Assembly: GCA_028671895.1 (NCBI GenBank)
Contig: CM053802.1
Location: 16,003,631-16,067,630, forward strand
From: Oenanthe sinensis
Lineage: Eukaryota; Streptophyta; Magnoliopsida; Apiales; Apiaceae
DNA length: 64,000 nt
Direction of reading: 5' to 3'
The notes below the pieces were generated by a model. The model searched no databases. It had not been told where the DNA came from and saw nothing but the letters and a program-made list of their open reading frames with translations. A program made the translations under genes and the position numbers. This document shows, piece after piece, positions 31,754 through 45,366 of the stretch (the stretch's first letter is position 1; each line of letters starts with the position of its first letter).

Positions 31754-32365
31754 TATTTTAAACAAATAGTTTTGATTTATTGAAAATCATTAACAAGGAT
31801 TATTAGTCTACACCAAATTATATCTAAAATAGAGAGAAACTAGTGGCAGCTTTTTAAAAGTTTTGGGGATACATCAAAGCCACACTAAGGAAATCAAATT
31901 AGAACAATCCTAGTTGGAGTATCATTTTGAAGTTCAAAAGCATAGCTCTGTTACCCAACAAGAACGACCATATCTAGCTTAATTAGGACAATCCTGTGGC
32001 AAACAATGTATGATTGGCCAAGGGACTAAACATGCAAAGCATCGGAGTAACTCATAATAAAACTGCATTATGAAATTCCATGATCATGAATACAACAAGT
32101 TTGCAACGATTATTGCCAATTCTAAAAGTTATTTAGCATATTGTATCCTACTATCCTATACACTTCATTTCATTTTGTCAAAGATAATAAGAGGAAATAA
32201 GCCCACACAGAATAATTGCCATTCTTGAAATATCAAGCATCAAAATATGATCTCTGTACACTTTTTGTTGAGATCAAGGTCAATATTCTATGGACTGATA
32301 TATATGTGAAAAGTCTAGCACATGAATTATATTGATTATCTTGTATATGAATACTTGCATTGGAA
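31754..32365. other. Intergenic, nothing recognised
   Basis: AT-rich host sequence between copia-3 and the SINE; no supported reading frame. Confidence 0.5.
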
Positions 32366-32484
32366 GGTCGTGTCTGGTGCAATGGTCAAGTGCACATTTC
32401 TTAAACGTTGTGTCACAAGTTCGAATCCAATAAATAAGATTGCATAAGACTTCTTGACTTGTGCACTGGGTACGACTTTTTTAT
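32366..32484 (+). mobile_element. tRNA-derived SINE (Au-SINE-like)
   Basis: About 119 bp with a pol III A box TGGTGCAATGG (32375-32385) and B box GTTCGAATCC (32419-32428) at tRNA spacing. The ending GTGCACTGGGTACGAC is followed by a T run. The layout (GGTCGTGTCTGGTGCAATGG start, short T tail) fits the plant Au/tRNA SINE type. A 152-codon minus-strand frame crossing it is a chance ORF. Confidence 0.7.
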
Positions 32485-34849
32485 TCTTAAAAAGAGAAGC
32501 AGCTATCTTCAAGCAGAAATGAAAATTTTCATGGTACATGTGAAATTCAGAGAAAATATGTATACAATGTCCAACTTTTGGTTTTTGTGGTTCTTCATTT
32601 TTTTGTTTTTGTTTTTCTTTTTTTGACTCTGTGCGGGTGCTTGTGCTGTAATTTGAACCAGAGAAAAAACTCTGCATTGTAAAACAATCTATAAATAACT
32701 GGTTAGAACATTGTCCCTGTATGGGATTTTCCCTCTCCGAATGTGATAAAACAAGAAAAGGATACACCGTCATGATATGTGAAGACACTACCAAGTAATA
32801 AATGACAAGGTATCAGATGTGCAGTAGTAGTACTGTATAATATTCTCAACTTATATAGTCATGATAGATCAGTGAATGACAGGAAAGAGGTCTGCCAAGA
32901 AACTTAATCAAATTGTTTAGTGAATGCAGTATTTTACAGGGGATTCTTTTTGTTATATTTAACAGATTGTTTGACGAATTTAGTATTTTTTATGTATAGG
33001 GGATTCTTTCCAAGGGCCTTTGTTGGGGCATATTGGAATGAACATCATATTCTATATCTATAGGGGATTCTTTCTGAAATATCATGGCCTTCCATTGGGG
33101 GCATAATCGAGGCAGAATCAGGTCCAGCTAACACACACCTCATTTCTGGTCCTGACAGACCGAATATATAGAATCATCTAAGAAATTTGTTCAACAAAAG
33201 ATTTTTAGATTGTAGAATGTAAGAGAAGTGTTCACATAAGCAAACTGTAGGTTCGAGGGACAATATTCCTCGTATAAATGACAATACTAACAAGTGTTAT
33301 ATTTCAGAAAGAATGTCTTATAGAAACCAGATCCCCGGAATAAATATTTAGGACAATATATGGATCTGTCAGACTGTCACCCATCAGAAAAAAAATGTCG
33401 GCTTTGCAGGGTAACTGTCGGAGCTCAGAAGACCTTTTAGTGACTACACGCCGGGCAAGAAAACTCTCAGAGACAGACAATTAGGAATCTCTGCTTGAAA
33501 ATTTACACCAATAGGAACATAGGTGGTGTAAGGCTCATTTCCCTCTGCCACAAATATTTACGGAGCTGTTTTGCCAGCAACAGCATATTGGAACTAACCA
33601 ATTGTGCAAGTGCGCGCACTTTCTGAAGAAGCCTGATAACGGAATCAAATAGGACATAATGGCATCATGTCCCATGCCCAAATCCTGTATAAGTGTGCCA
33701 TTGAATTCTGTGTTCGATGTGCTAATTTTCCTAAACCTTGGTGACGATCACACCGCCATTATGAGCTTTGATGCTGAACGAAAAGGGCAAGCTGAAAATT
33801 CTATAACTACAAATAGGGGAGCAAGGATCCTTGCAAAAGTCACATGGGATACTGATGAAGACTGACTGCACTATTTCAGACGTATTACAAACAACTCATT
33901 GTGGCTGATAGGATGTGGCTTTTACCCCGGAATCACGTACCCTACTTTGCCAAGGGATTGACAGTTAACAACAATTAGTTTCTGTTTAGTGTTGTTTACA
34001 GATTGTTTGGTTTTTTGTTATATGAAAATTCTACTGTGCTACTCGAGTATGATGGCTGCAATCAATTTTATTTTTTTTTGCTAAGTTTCAGGTTTTTCTT
34101 CTGAATATATTACTACATAATATAGTAAACAATACCTTAAAACTCAGCTAATATGCTAGCAGTAAACGTCATCTCAAAGATTTGCTCATTGTTGGCTCTA
34201 ATTTATGCGAAGAAGACGATGATCATGTTTATACTAATGAGATCTACACCTAAACCTTTACATAGATATTGCTATTTTACCAGGTTATCCATCTTGCACA
34301 TACAGAATAAAGATCAAGCCATTGCAGGCGTGCTTTTCTTACCAGGTTCTCCATCAGAGCGTTTGGTATTGTTAGGTGATAAAAGGTACAGCATCTCTAT
34401 TTTTTATCTGCGGATTATATAAGCCAGTTTTCTTTCCCCTGGTAAAATAATCCAGTTCATTAGATACCATTTTAGTATTCTCAAGGCCATTCAGCACATT
34501 GAAGGTAATATATTATCAAGGCTGGCCTGGAAGCGTATATTGCATCTAGGAGAGGTTCGTAAACCGTGCTATAGCTATATATTTTCTTAATCATTATTAA
34601 TAGATCCAAAGATGCTCGGAGAATAATTGTAGTAATAATAATGTAAATTAAGCAATGGACAGAATTTTTAATCTCATTCATCCTTTCGCTGTATGAAGAG
34701 CTAAAAAAATTCTATAACTATTACACAGAAGCTATTTTAAAATATCTATACATGATAATATTTTTCTTTGTGTGTTCTATATATATTTACCATGTTTCCT
34801 TTCTCTAATCCTTTAGCAGTAAATTACACAGGAACGTATTACTAGAATG
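32485..34849. other. Intergenic / kinase 3' flank, mostly unexplained
   Basis: Three copies of GGGGATTCTTT occur between 32938 and 33072. A stretch at about 33360-33900 has more balanced base composition and a 68-codon plus-strand frame (MASCPMPKSC, 33659-33865) that resembles nothing I know. The part next to 34849 should be the 3'UTR of the Raf-like kinase. Confidence 0.4.
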
Positions 34850-37800
34850 TTATCTCTTCACCAGAATATGTCGCTTTGGCTGGATGGCTGTTGACATTAC
34901 TTGTAACCTCTTTGTTATCTCTGTAAATGATAGCCTTGATGCTGGATCAGGTGACCAGCACTCCTCCATCAACTTTTTCCATTCAGCATCACAGCGTGTA
35001 GGAATAGGTGGTCGAAGTGTGTTATTTACAATCCCACCTTCATTAAAAATAGTTTGAAATTTATTTGTACGTCAAAAAAAATCTTGTAAAATAAAATTAT
35101 GAGCCTTGAATCTTCTCAATTTACGAAACAAGAAAAAAGTCTTTCAACAGGTAATAACTGCTACATATTAGAGATATGAATGTTGTTAGTCACATGATAA
35201 TCAAGAATGCAAGCTATACTCTGGCAATCTCGATATTTCTTTTAAGACTAAATGAGTAAACTAGTAGCACAAACAAAATGAATAAATTTATAGCCCAAAC
35301 TGGATTACAGAGAGCACAGAGCATTCATTAAAAATGTTGTATATGGAGAGTTAAGCAAAGATGGCTACAAACATACAAGTCATATAAAGCACAGACATTA
35401 CAATAACTACATATGCTTTTGTAGATGCTCATTTGGGTACCTAAGGTTCCATTATTTAAGGTGTAAAATCTTATAGGTTCCTGTAAGTGAAGTTCAGAGC
35501 AAATAATTCAAAGTGGTAGATTGCTGAAGCAGATCAAGTTCATTACGGGTAGTTAATATATTTTAGCATTGCACATCAACATTCAGACTCCATTAGCATA
35601 TAAGATCACAATATTTTTCTATAGGAGCCTTGTAGGCCATTTTTTTGGTGCAGGGGTACACATAATTTTGTAATTGAGATTTATGTAAAGGAATTTTACA
35701 AAGGTAGTTACTGTTAAGTTATAAGCTATTGACTGCTAAAACCTTAAGGTGTTAGGAAGACTATTAAATCATATATTTTTAACAGCCTCCCTCACTAAAT
35801 AACCACATTTTTTTAATTATATTTTTAGAACATCGGGGTAGGAGTGTTTGAAACTTAAGACATCTCATAACTTGAATTTTGATATCAGGCTATTGACCAA
35901 CTCTCCCAAAACTTTAGGTGTTAGGAGGAAGACTTAAATGGATCTTTTATTAACAGTTACACCGAGCTTACCTATAATGGCACCGCAGTGCATATTTGTA
36001 TATGGCTCCTCCCCTGTCAAGATCTCCCACATTGCGATACCAAAAGAGTATACATCAACCTGTCAATAATTCATAAGATGCACCAGACAAGGAAAAATGT
36101 TAAAAATGGGTAAATGAGGATGACACTACTTGAAGCTTGGATATAAGAGCAACCATTCCTGTGGAGTAATTTAATCTAACCTTCTCAGAGACCCGACTAC
36201 TGCTACCATTAAGTAGCTCTGGAGCCATCCATGGAAGTGTTCCCCTTACTCCACCTGAAACAAGTGTGTTACGCTTGATTCTTGACAGTCCAAAATCACC
36301 AACCTGACAGATAATGAGCACATAGTTTAAAGAATAAAGTAGAATAAAAATAAAACAGAAGTTATAACGTCTGAATAAATTGAATTGGTAAGGTTGGAAG
36401 TAAGAGCTGAATTTAGACATCATACAAAAGATTAAAATTTAAAACTATGGACTTCTGGGAAAGAAATAGCGAAAATTGTGATATTAATTTTTTTTCTTCA
36501 TGAGATTAACATTTAAAATATTCTTCATATGTAAATACTCCATTCCAAAGGCAGCATCCCACACAATCATAACCTTAAATAATTAAATAACATATTGGGT
36601 ATTATTTTAACTAAAATAATTTGTTATATAGGTACCTTGCATATAGGTCGTCTAGGATCTCCTAAATTAACGAGCAAGTTGTCACATTTCAAATCAAAGT
36701 GAACAATATTTTTCATATGTAAATACTCCATTCCAAAGGCAGCATCTCGTGCAATCATAAGCTTTTTACGACGGTCAAGTGCTCTGTAATAAAGGAATAT
36801 AAGGTTATGTAGATATCCAATATTTTGAAAGATGGGAAAACAAAAACATTCATCAACTTACCTGTCCTTCTTCAGGAGAACATGTCGCAGCGAACCATTG
36901 ACCATGAACTCAGTTACCGTAGCCAATGTTCCCTCGGGTCCATCAGGAACCACCCCATAGAATGCCACCACATTTGGATGGTGAAGTTTAGACAGAATTT
37001 GAGCTTCTCTCCAGAAGTCTTTGCTCTTATGAAAGTAGTGAATCATTGAGTCAATAAATTTTAGCACCTTTTATTTATCTACAAAAATATGTCATTCACT
37101 TCTTTTTATAAATGTAATTACAATATAGTTTTTTCCCAAAGTTTAGACTGAACTTTAAACATTATAATTCATAACACTTTAAATGTGACAAATTACGTAC
37201 ATTATAAGTATTTGAGATTTAAAACTCACCAGTCGCTCTTGTTCTGATGATCTTCCAGCAAAACAACTCTTTTTTATTCGTTTAATAGCAACATCTGTAC
37301 CTCTCCACTTTCCATGATAGACTGTTCCATATGTACCTGAGCCCAACTCTTGTAACTCTTCAAGATCAGCATTCCTTATGATCTGCACATCGGAATATCT
37401 TATTAAGTTCTTGAGAGAGCATATAAGAAAGATTAATAAAGTGAATTAGGCGCGTGTGAATGGGGAGAGAGATGCTACATAAAAGGAATGTATGTTATTA
37501 CATAAATATGTTGACTAAGATTCTCATACCAACCTGCAAGTTATAGATTCCTGCTTCCATTTCAAGTAGCACAGCATCACTGATTGATTCACCTATATCA
37601 GCACCTATAGGATCCTACAAAGGTATAGTAGCAACATAAATCCTATAATTAAAAAAAATACCAAGTCTAAATAACCAATATCTAGAAAATATAGGAAAAT
37701 TACCTTGCAGTCAGAGTCTACGTCCAGCAGCTGGTCTGATTCTGTATCACTTGTACTAGGTTCATCCTGTACAAATGGGACAACTCCAGAAGCTGAAGGC

Positions 37801-39875
37801 ACGTCAGGAGGCAAGTTGTCGGTAACATCTTCAACAATAACTGGCACTTTTAGCATAGTACTGTCGTCATGATTATCTAGTTGTGCTGATTCAACAAATA
37901 TGGTGGAATTTACTAATTCAGTACCACTTTGTCTATCATTCACCATATCCCCGTATGAATAAGCTACTTTAGCTAAAACAGGATCTGTGAATGGACTAAG
38001 CTCTGATAAATTAGTCACAGTCTGATCATCCTTGTTCAAGTTTAAGCTGATACCCAACCCATCTCGTGATGACTTACGAATATTAATTCTTAAGTTTGGA
38101 TCAAAGTGCGCATTTGCCAACTTCATTTTATGTTCCATGCCATAAGTTTGTACTACTTCACTAGCATCTCTCTCAGCAAAATTCTGATATTGTCCAAAAA
38201 GAGAATCTTCATTTTCCATGCAATTTATCATATCTTGATCCCATTTGATACATGTATTGCTAGCATCTGATGCCTTCAAGGTAAAGAAATTTGTAGTCTC
38301 TCCCTGTTGCATTCTCCATTCTCTTGATAAGGTTGATGTAGCATCAGATGGTAATCTTTCAAGTTCACGGTTAGATGATGATGATGACAATAGTCCCTTT
38401 TTCAAGTTGCAATCTGGTGTATCTTTGTGTTGCATTTCTAAGTGAGCTGTTTTGCAATGAGAATATGGAATGTTGGAGTTAGATAATAGATCATTTTTAT
38501 TCTGATATGGAACATTTTCCGAATGAATTGCCAACTTGTCAAGCATATAATTATCAGTTTCCATATCTTCACCTTGACCATATAGTGGAGAAAACGGATC
38601 AAGGTCTATAAGAGGGGCGTCCTTATGGTTCAAATCTGTCAAACTTGCGTCTTGATTGTGACGATGCATTTTCTCATTTGTGCTTTGTTTTGAAGCACAT
38701 GGACTGCTTCCTTCATAACCGTCTTCTGATGTATTCACCTCGTAGAATTTCATAGGCAAGTTGTTATGAGCTTTCATCTGCTTGGGTGAAGAAAATGAAG
38801 GTAATCGAACAAGTGGATTGCCTTTTAGATGTGGTGAATTGTAAACCTGAGGATTTAGGTTGGAGAGCATCATGTTTTCGTTCATGGAGATCCAACCATC
38901 CCGAATCTCCCATGGATGAAATGTAGGATTATTTCTTCGAATTCTTGGACTATTATCCAAGTTAACTCCCCAATAACTTGTTAAGCTCTCTCTACTTAAG
39001 CTTTTATGAAGACTTTGGTCTTGCATACCATTGACAGCGATAACATATTGATAATCTGCATCACTATGTTGCACTGTCCTTGTATCAAGAGGACATGAGT
39101 TTTCAGAGTCGTTCGTAGTTACAAGAAAGATCCTCAGTCTTTGAGAGCTTCTTTGAAGATCATGAAATTCATCTATCATGAGATGCAGATCCTCATCAGA
39201 CGATACAGAAATAAGTGCATCAAGATCTTCACCAGGGAGCTGGTATTTAATAGTGTGAGGCTGATTACAGATTGCAAAAGTTTTCCTCATGAGCTCCATA
39301 TAAGTTACATTTTTCCTAATAGATATAATTCGTGTCTCACCACCTACATATCTAAGCTTCCCATCGTTTGGCCTTGTCAGTATTCTTCCTCCATAGCTGC
39401 AAAGAAATTTCATTTTCCCGGTGAAAGAATATCCATCCGAAACTCCAGAATCATCATACCCAAAACTGCGTTGGTATGAGTTAGGAGAACCAGATTTATG
39501 AGCTGATGAAGACTGGTAAGAAAAAGGAGAATTCGACTTATGGACAGGAGTACTAGGACTTTGAGGAGCTCTATCATAGATACTTTCATTAGACAGCGAT
39601 CTTCGTTTTTTTGCTTCAATTGAACCACCACTCTTTTTATTATAAACAGGCTGTTGATTACTATCAACATAAAATCCCACCTTATGTTGATATTGATCCA
39701 TATCAATGCCACCACATGGCATGACACGGTCCCTGAGAAATTCAGGTGAAAATTCTTCACCAGTTTGTACTGAAATGTTGAGTAGACCTCTATTATTCCC
39801 ATAACTACTATCACCTTGTTTAACATCTTCCTTGGACTTTTCGCCTGAAGTACTCCCGGGAACTTCACTTGTCAT
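34850..39875 (-). CDS. PB1-domain Raf-like protein kinase (MAPKKK, group B4 type)
   Basis: Eight exons with GT-AG borders: 39875-37704, 37614-37534, 37382-37230, 37025-36862, 36783-36636, 36303-36181, 36059-35972, 35037-34850 (stop TAA 34850-34852). They sum to 1039 codons, 1038 aa. A PB1 domain spans about residues 155-253 (MKFLCSYGGRILTRPNDGKL, then the acidic SSDEDLHLMIDEF). A long Ser-rich middle follows. The C-terminal kinase has the glycine loop GSGTYGTV (765-772), Lys785 in VAIK, HFDLKCDN with Asp887 (HRD variant), DFG at 909-911 and GTLPWMAPE. This fits plant Raf-like B4 kinases, which are cytosolic and act in osmotic-stress and ABA signalling upstream of SnRK2. All catalytic residues are present. 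The paralogue name is not assigned. Confidence 0.93.
36525..36572. repeat. Duplicated exon-5 fragment inside kinase intron 5
   Basis: 48 bases match 36713-36760 in exon 5 at 44 positions, in the same orientation. The four differences are transitions clustered at one end. It is not flanked by splice sites and cannot be an alternative exon. Confidence 0.85.
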
Positions 39876-40560
39876 TGTCCCCAGACGAAACCAACAACCA
39901 TTAAAAGCTGTTGAACATTAATCCCTTCAAACATTCTTCTAAAACCTCAGCAGAATGTTCACTACTTGGAGAAAACCATTTCTCCAAAACTCCTTCGCGT
40001 TACAATAAATTTAATCAAAGAAGTAACTCTGGCTGAAATAACTTTCGAATTCTCTTCCCAAGAAAGCCTAAATATATAAATATAAGCCTGAATGTCACCC
40101 AGAATAACCAAAATGTAGAACAAGGTGGAATATCTTCAATAGTGTACAAGCACAAACATGGCCCCCAAGAAATATATATATATTTGTAGAATCTATATAC
40201 CTATATTACCAAATGGATGAAGTGTGAATAATTTAAAGCATCATAATCAATGTGCATGCAGAAATAATAATAAAACAGGGTAAAAAATCAAAATCAAAAG
40301 TAAATACTTAAGAACAAAAATACACCCACATAGGATATTACATGAAAGTTCAGTAATAAATTAAGATCATATCATATTATCATAATAAACACGTACGAGC
40401 AGAAAATTTAAAAAATTGTTAGAACATAAGGTATTGTTGTTGTTGAACTTACAGGTTGATGGTGAAAGCGAGGTTGCATAGGTTTCGAAAGAAATGGCTT
40501 AAATAACGCGCCATCAATCTTTCTTTTTTCAAACTAACTAATTTCGTGTGTTTTCTTTCT
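39876..40560 (-). promoter_or_regulatory. Kinase 5'UTR with likely intron, and promoter
   Basis: On the minus strand CCT|GTAAGTTC at 40453/40452 is a consensus donor. An acceptor could lie near 39935-39955, so a 5'UTR intron of about 0.5 kb is probable. No reading frame. Confidence 0.5.
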
Positions 40561-41436
40561 GCCTTTTCCCTTTTTTAGGCTTCCCATTTAAATCAAATAC
40601 TATAGTTAATAACAGTCTATTAAAAATATCCCTAAATAATATCCAAGTCATAGGCATCGGCCGGAGGTGAAAAAAAAACTAATGTGATCGTATTTTGATC
40701 GAATTTAAAAAAGTTCAAATTTTTTGATTAAAATTTAGCTTAAATCTTGACTTTAATTGTATCGAATTTTTGAGAAATTTTTGAATATTTTTAGGTTCGG
40801 TAAATGGATATGGCCTTTTGTTGAGACTCAATTAATTTTTTATAAAAATTGTTAAAATTTCTTAAATTTTACATATATATATATATATTAAATAATACAT
40901 GATTTACTAACATAAACAATATTATATATCTATTAATTTGGTGATTTTTGAAAAAAAACTAATAGTTTATTTGCGTTATGATATATATTTTCGGAGCCTT
41001 ACGCAAAATTTTAAAATTGAGCTCGTCATATATACTTCGATATATATTAAAAATGTTATATTATATTTTTCAAATAAAATAAAATATATGTCTAACAATT
41101 TCATTTTAAAAAAATGTTCTTTCTTACATGTTTTATGATAAATTATCTATAATATTTTTTTACGTAAACTTCATGTAAAATATCACTTTCAATTGTTATC
41201 GAAGCAAATTAAGGTGGTATAAATTTGAGACCTTAATTTTTTGGGAATCATGTGTGGTCACTCATTCAACGCTATCACAGTATCGTCCCAGAATATAGTT
41301 AATTATTTATAATATGTAATAAATAAATATATATATATATATATATATATAATTTAATAATTAGATTTTATTTGGATCTTTAAATTTTAATTGGGATTGA
41401 TAATGAGGGTGTGTTTTGAATGTTGTAAGGGAAACG
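40561..41436. other. AT-rich intergenic, includes (AT)n
   Basis: No gene. An AT dinucleotide run of about 24 bases lies at about 41328-41351. Confidence 0.6.
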
Positions 41437-42105
41437 AGCGGTGATCCAAATATTCAAATTTAGGATAAATTATCCTAAATTCTCCTCCGCTAGTTATTCA
41501 AATGGTGATCCAAATTTGGATCAGTGAATAGTACTGATCCAAATTTGGATCAAATCAGTTGGTTTAATATTAAAATAATAATTTTATTATTTATATGTTT
41601 TTAGTTTATTAATTTTAAAATTGATTTGGAAATTTTTAATTATATAATTAAAACATATTTCATTTAAATTTAAATAAAAGTACATTAAATGTATCACATA
41701 AAAAGTACATTAAATGTATAAAATAAAACGTAAATTAATTGAGCATTTGTGCGAAAAATATACTAATTCGCGAAATTAATATGTATGAATGATATTTTAT
41801 ATGTTAAATAATAAAATGCATGTGTTTGTCATTAATTAAGTATACAATTTTTATGTTATTTATATATATTAAAAAATTATATCTATAATTTAATTAATTT
41901 AATAAATATAATATAAATAGTTGATAATGATTAAATATTAAATTTAAGATTAAATAATTTAATATATAGTATTTATGTAATATAATATGTAAATAGTAAA
42001 TTGGATCACGCTGTTGGAGTTGGTCAGAAATTTGGATCAAAATTTAAATCAGTTAGTGATTCAAATTTAGATTTTTGGATCACAACGGCTAGAGATGCCT
42101 ACTAT
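41437..42105. mobile_element. Inverted-repeat element with GATCCAAATT words (probable MITE)
   Basis: The left part has GGTGATCCAAATATTCAAATTT and several GATCCAAATTTGGATC palindromes. The right part holds the inverted equivalents and ends, read on the minus strand, with GGCATCTCTAGCCGTTGTGATCC, a style common for plant PIF/Tourist MITE ends. The left boundary is imprecise and I found no clear target duplication. Noncoding. Confidence 0.45.
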
Positions 42106-43077
42106 TAGTATTTTCTCGAAAAATACATAAAAATTGTTTAATAAAATTTAAGGGCAATTTTTTATAAAAATATTTTTGGTCTAAAATTGCTTTATAGGGA
42201 AAGTATGTTTCTCATATTTTTGCAAAAAATATTTTTATTTAATTTTTGCACAAAATAATTATAAGTTTCATCATGAAACTTTCTCAAAAATATTATTTTT
42301 TATACTATATCATAAACTATGCAAAAATTAAAAACTATTATTAAATAATTATCAATTTTTTTGAAAATATAATTTTTATTTTAAACAATAATTTCAAACT
42401 AAAGCCCGAGACTCGGCGAGAGTTTCATTGTTGAAGAAATTAAATCAAAGAGAATGTAGTTGTTATATAAAAATAAATATAACATTAAAATAAATATGTA
42501 AAAAAAGATTAAGTAGGGCCAATTAATTTGTTCTATCTTATAAATAATTTATAAATTAAAATATATAAGTTGTTGTGTGAATCGACCCTTAAGTTTAAAT
42601 TGTTTATTACCACATTAGATAATCATATATATATATATATATATAAAGGAGAAGACGGGTACGGTCAGGTGACGTTCCCAAATCGTCTCAAATGTATTTT
42701 TCTAATTTTCTCAAATTTTTAAATTAATAGATATTAAAAATTATAAAAAGATCTAAGTTATTTTCTATTCTCCTAAATTTTCTCCAAATTATAAATAAAA
42801 AAATCTAAATTATTTTATATTCTCCTAAATTTTCTCCTCTAATCAAGTTACCATCTTATTATTCTCTTAAAATATCCCTTCAAACTAAATTACTATCTTA
42901 ATATTCTCATAAACTTTTTTTCAAATCAAAATTACTATTTTAATATGCTCACAAACTTTCTATTTTAATATTCTCTTAAAACTCTCATCAATTTAAATTA
43001 TCATCTTATTTTTTAATCAAATTCCCATACTATTATTTTCTTAAAACATAATTTATAAATTAAAAATAGAGATAAAC
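42106..43077. other. AT-rich intergenic
   Basis: No gene. A phrase TCTCCTAAATTTTCTCC / ATTCTCTTAAA recurs between about 42760 and 43000, a low-complexity repeat. Confidence 0.5.
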
Positions 43078-43500
43078 AAGTTCAGCGAGGACCGACTCAA
43101 TATCCGCCATAAAGTGCGTGTAATTTGTTTAGTAAATTAGGTATGAGACATGTGTTATTTATAAAATTTGAAAACAATAGAAAACAGTACAATGAAGAGA
43201 GACAAGTTCAACGAAAAACAACTCAATGGTCACTGCAAAACACGGGTAATCTGTTTAGTGAATTAGTTATGAGAAGCGGGTTTTTTATAAAATTTGAAAA
43301 CAATGAGAGACGACTAAATGGAGAGAAATAACAATGAGAAATGTCTCAATGGTTGGCGCGAAACACATATTATTTGTTTAGTAAATTCATTTTAATAAAT
43401 GTGTTGTTCGTAAAATTTATGAGTTACGAGAGATCGTTTAATAGAGAAACATATTTTATGGACAACAGCTCAATGGCCACCACGAAACACGGTTTAGTAA
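43078..43500 (+). repeat. Diverged tandem repeat, unit about 125 bp
   Basis: Three to four units begin near 43078, 43204, 43329 and 43452. Each contains an ACTCAATGG-like phrase, then CGAAACACGGGTAAT, TGTTTAGTAAATTAG and TTTATAAAATTTGAAAACAAT. Unit similarity is modest. No coding function is seen. Confidence 0.75.
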
Positions 43501-43634
43501 ACTAGTATTATATATATAATATTTTGCCTAAAAAGAAATATAACCAACATGAATCGTTCTCTAGCGTTTAGATTTCTTCCCGACATCAAAGCAGCTGACT
43601 TAATTTTTTATTTATAGGATACGTAAGACACATA

Positions 43635-43912
43635 GGCCTCGTTTATTTATATGAACTATTATAAAATTAAATAAAAGTTTAATTATAAAATATTATTTAT
43701 AAAATATAATAAATAGAGTATATTTATATTATGTAACTACAAGTAATCACGGGTGGGCTAGATAACTGAGTTATGGTATTTTATAATAACCCTAGATATC
43801 TTGGAACTATAAATTCCTTTTTTTATTTTATAAATCATACAACCAAACAGTATAACTCAGTTTCATGAAAATCTAAGTTACATAACTGAGTTACTGGCAA
43901 CTGAACGAGACC
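43635..43912. mobile_element. PIF/Harbinger-like MITE, 278 bp
   Basis: Ends GGCCTCGTT... and, inverted, GGTCTCGTT.... A 3-bp duplication ATA flanks both sides (43632-43634, 43913-43915). The inner arms share a CATAACTGAGTTA-type sequence. It is related to 62938-63787. Confidence 0.7.
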
Positions 43913-43915
43913 ATA

Positions 43916-45366
43916 ACCGTACCCGGTAAGTATATAAGGCCAACATCCCGCTTTTCAGTATATTGGGCCATCTGTTTTAAAAATAGTGTATTATGGACAT
44001 TTTCTCTGTTGAGAACTTATTTTAAGAAATATGATATATTTTCTTATGTAAATTTGTTTAAAAAGTGAGCGATAATAAATTAATTATAAGGATTATTTTA
44101 ATAATTAATAAATAAAAAGTTATGTGTAATAAATAAAATTTAATTTAACATAATTATGTATATCGTTTGAGTTCATGAAATTTAATTATAATAATTATCA
44201 TTTATTTAATATGAATATATATAATTTTGACCTATATTATAATAGATAAAATTTATGTTTCATATTGATATGTAGAGTTTGTACCTAAAATAGAATTATA
44301 TATATATTTATATTTAAGATTTGTATAATAATAAATATAATTGTTTTTAAATAAATATATATATATATATTGTTAAGTCTGCGATTTAGTACCTGATTAA
44401 CCAAAATTTATAATGTTTTAATTTTAATAATATAATATAAATTATTATTTTAAAAGTGAAATTATTATCATTGAAGTGTTTATAAAATTATAAAAATAAT
44501 GTTATAATGTTTTTATAAAATTATAATATTTATTTTTATATTATACATATAACATAAAACACGATACGATATGATACGAAACGTAACATATCTTACCGGA
44601 ATTAATTTAGTGTCTAATAAGCATATAACAAAAATACACGACATACAAATAAACGAAAGATGAAAACCGGCATAAGTAGTCCATAGTTCCATTAGAGATA
44701 GATCATTTCTGGTGATTAGTCCACTTGTTGGGTTGGTTGTTGGCAAAGCTAAAAAGCGGATCATTACATATGTATATCCGCCGGGTCCGTTTGGCTATCA
44801 TTTTTTTTTAAATAAATAACTTATTTTAATAAAATATGTATATATATATATATAAATATTTTTTATTTTAAAAATATATCTAATCGTGAATACTTTAAAA
44901 TAAATAAAATAATATATTCTTTTTAAAATTAATAGCAAATTTTTTATTTTAAAAAACCACAATCAGTACCATACTTTCATAATTTAAGATTGGGTAGGTT
45001 TGATTTTAAAAAAACAATATGTTGATGGGAAATAGAATATATATATATTTGATCTTAATGGTCCTAAAGTCGTATTTAAATAATTACTTAAAATTAATAT
45101 GTATTATAATAAAATATTAAACGGATACTCAGTCCGAGTATTCTGATTTTAATAGATTTTCTTATTTTACACACATTTGCCTCTCTTTTTTTTACCTTTA
45201 AAAAAAACCATGTTTTACCAAAGTATAAGTAATTTAGTGGAATTGTGGTTTCTTATAGAATTTTATGTAAATTTATATATGAAAATTATAAATTCGTAAA
45301 TCAGACTAATCGGTTGACGTGTTGAATAGGAATTAATCACAAGAATTAATTGAAGCAATAATCAAA
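43916..45366. other. AT-rich intergenic
   Basis: No reading frame that can be supported; several AT microsatellites. Confidence 0.5.

Noticed and set aside
32336..32794. 152-codon minus-strand frame
   Set aside because: It crosses the SINE and low-complexity Lys/Glu/Thr sequence; no domain, and no splice or start context. A chance ORF.
34153..34422. 89-codon plus-strand frame downstream of the kinase
   Set aside because: No recognisable domain; lies in the probable 3' flank of the kinase.
39410..39868. 152-codon frame on the minus strand beside the kinase start
   Set aside because: It is a shifted frame of the long first exon of the Raf-like kinase, whose own frame shows the PB1 domain.
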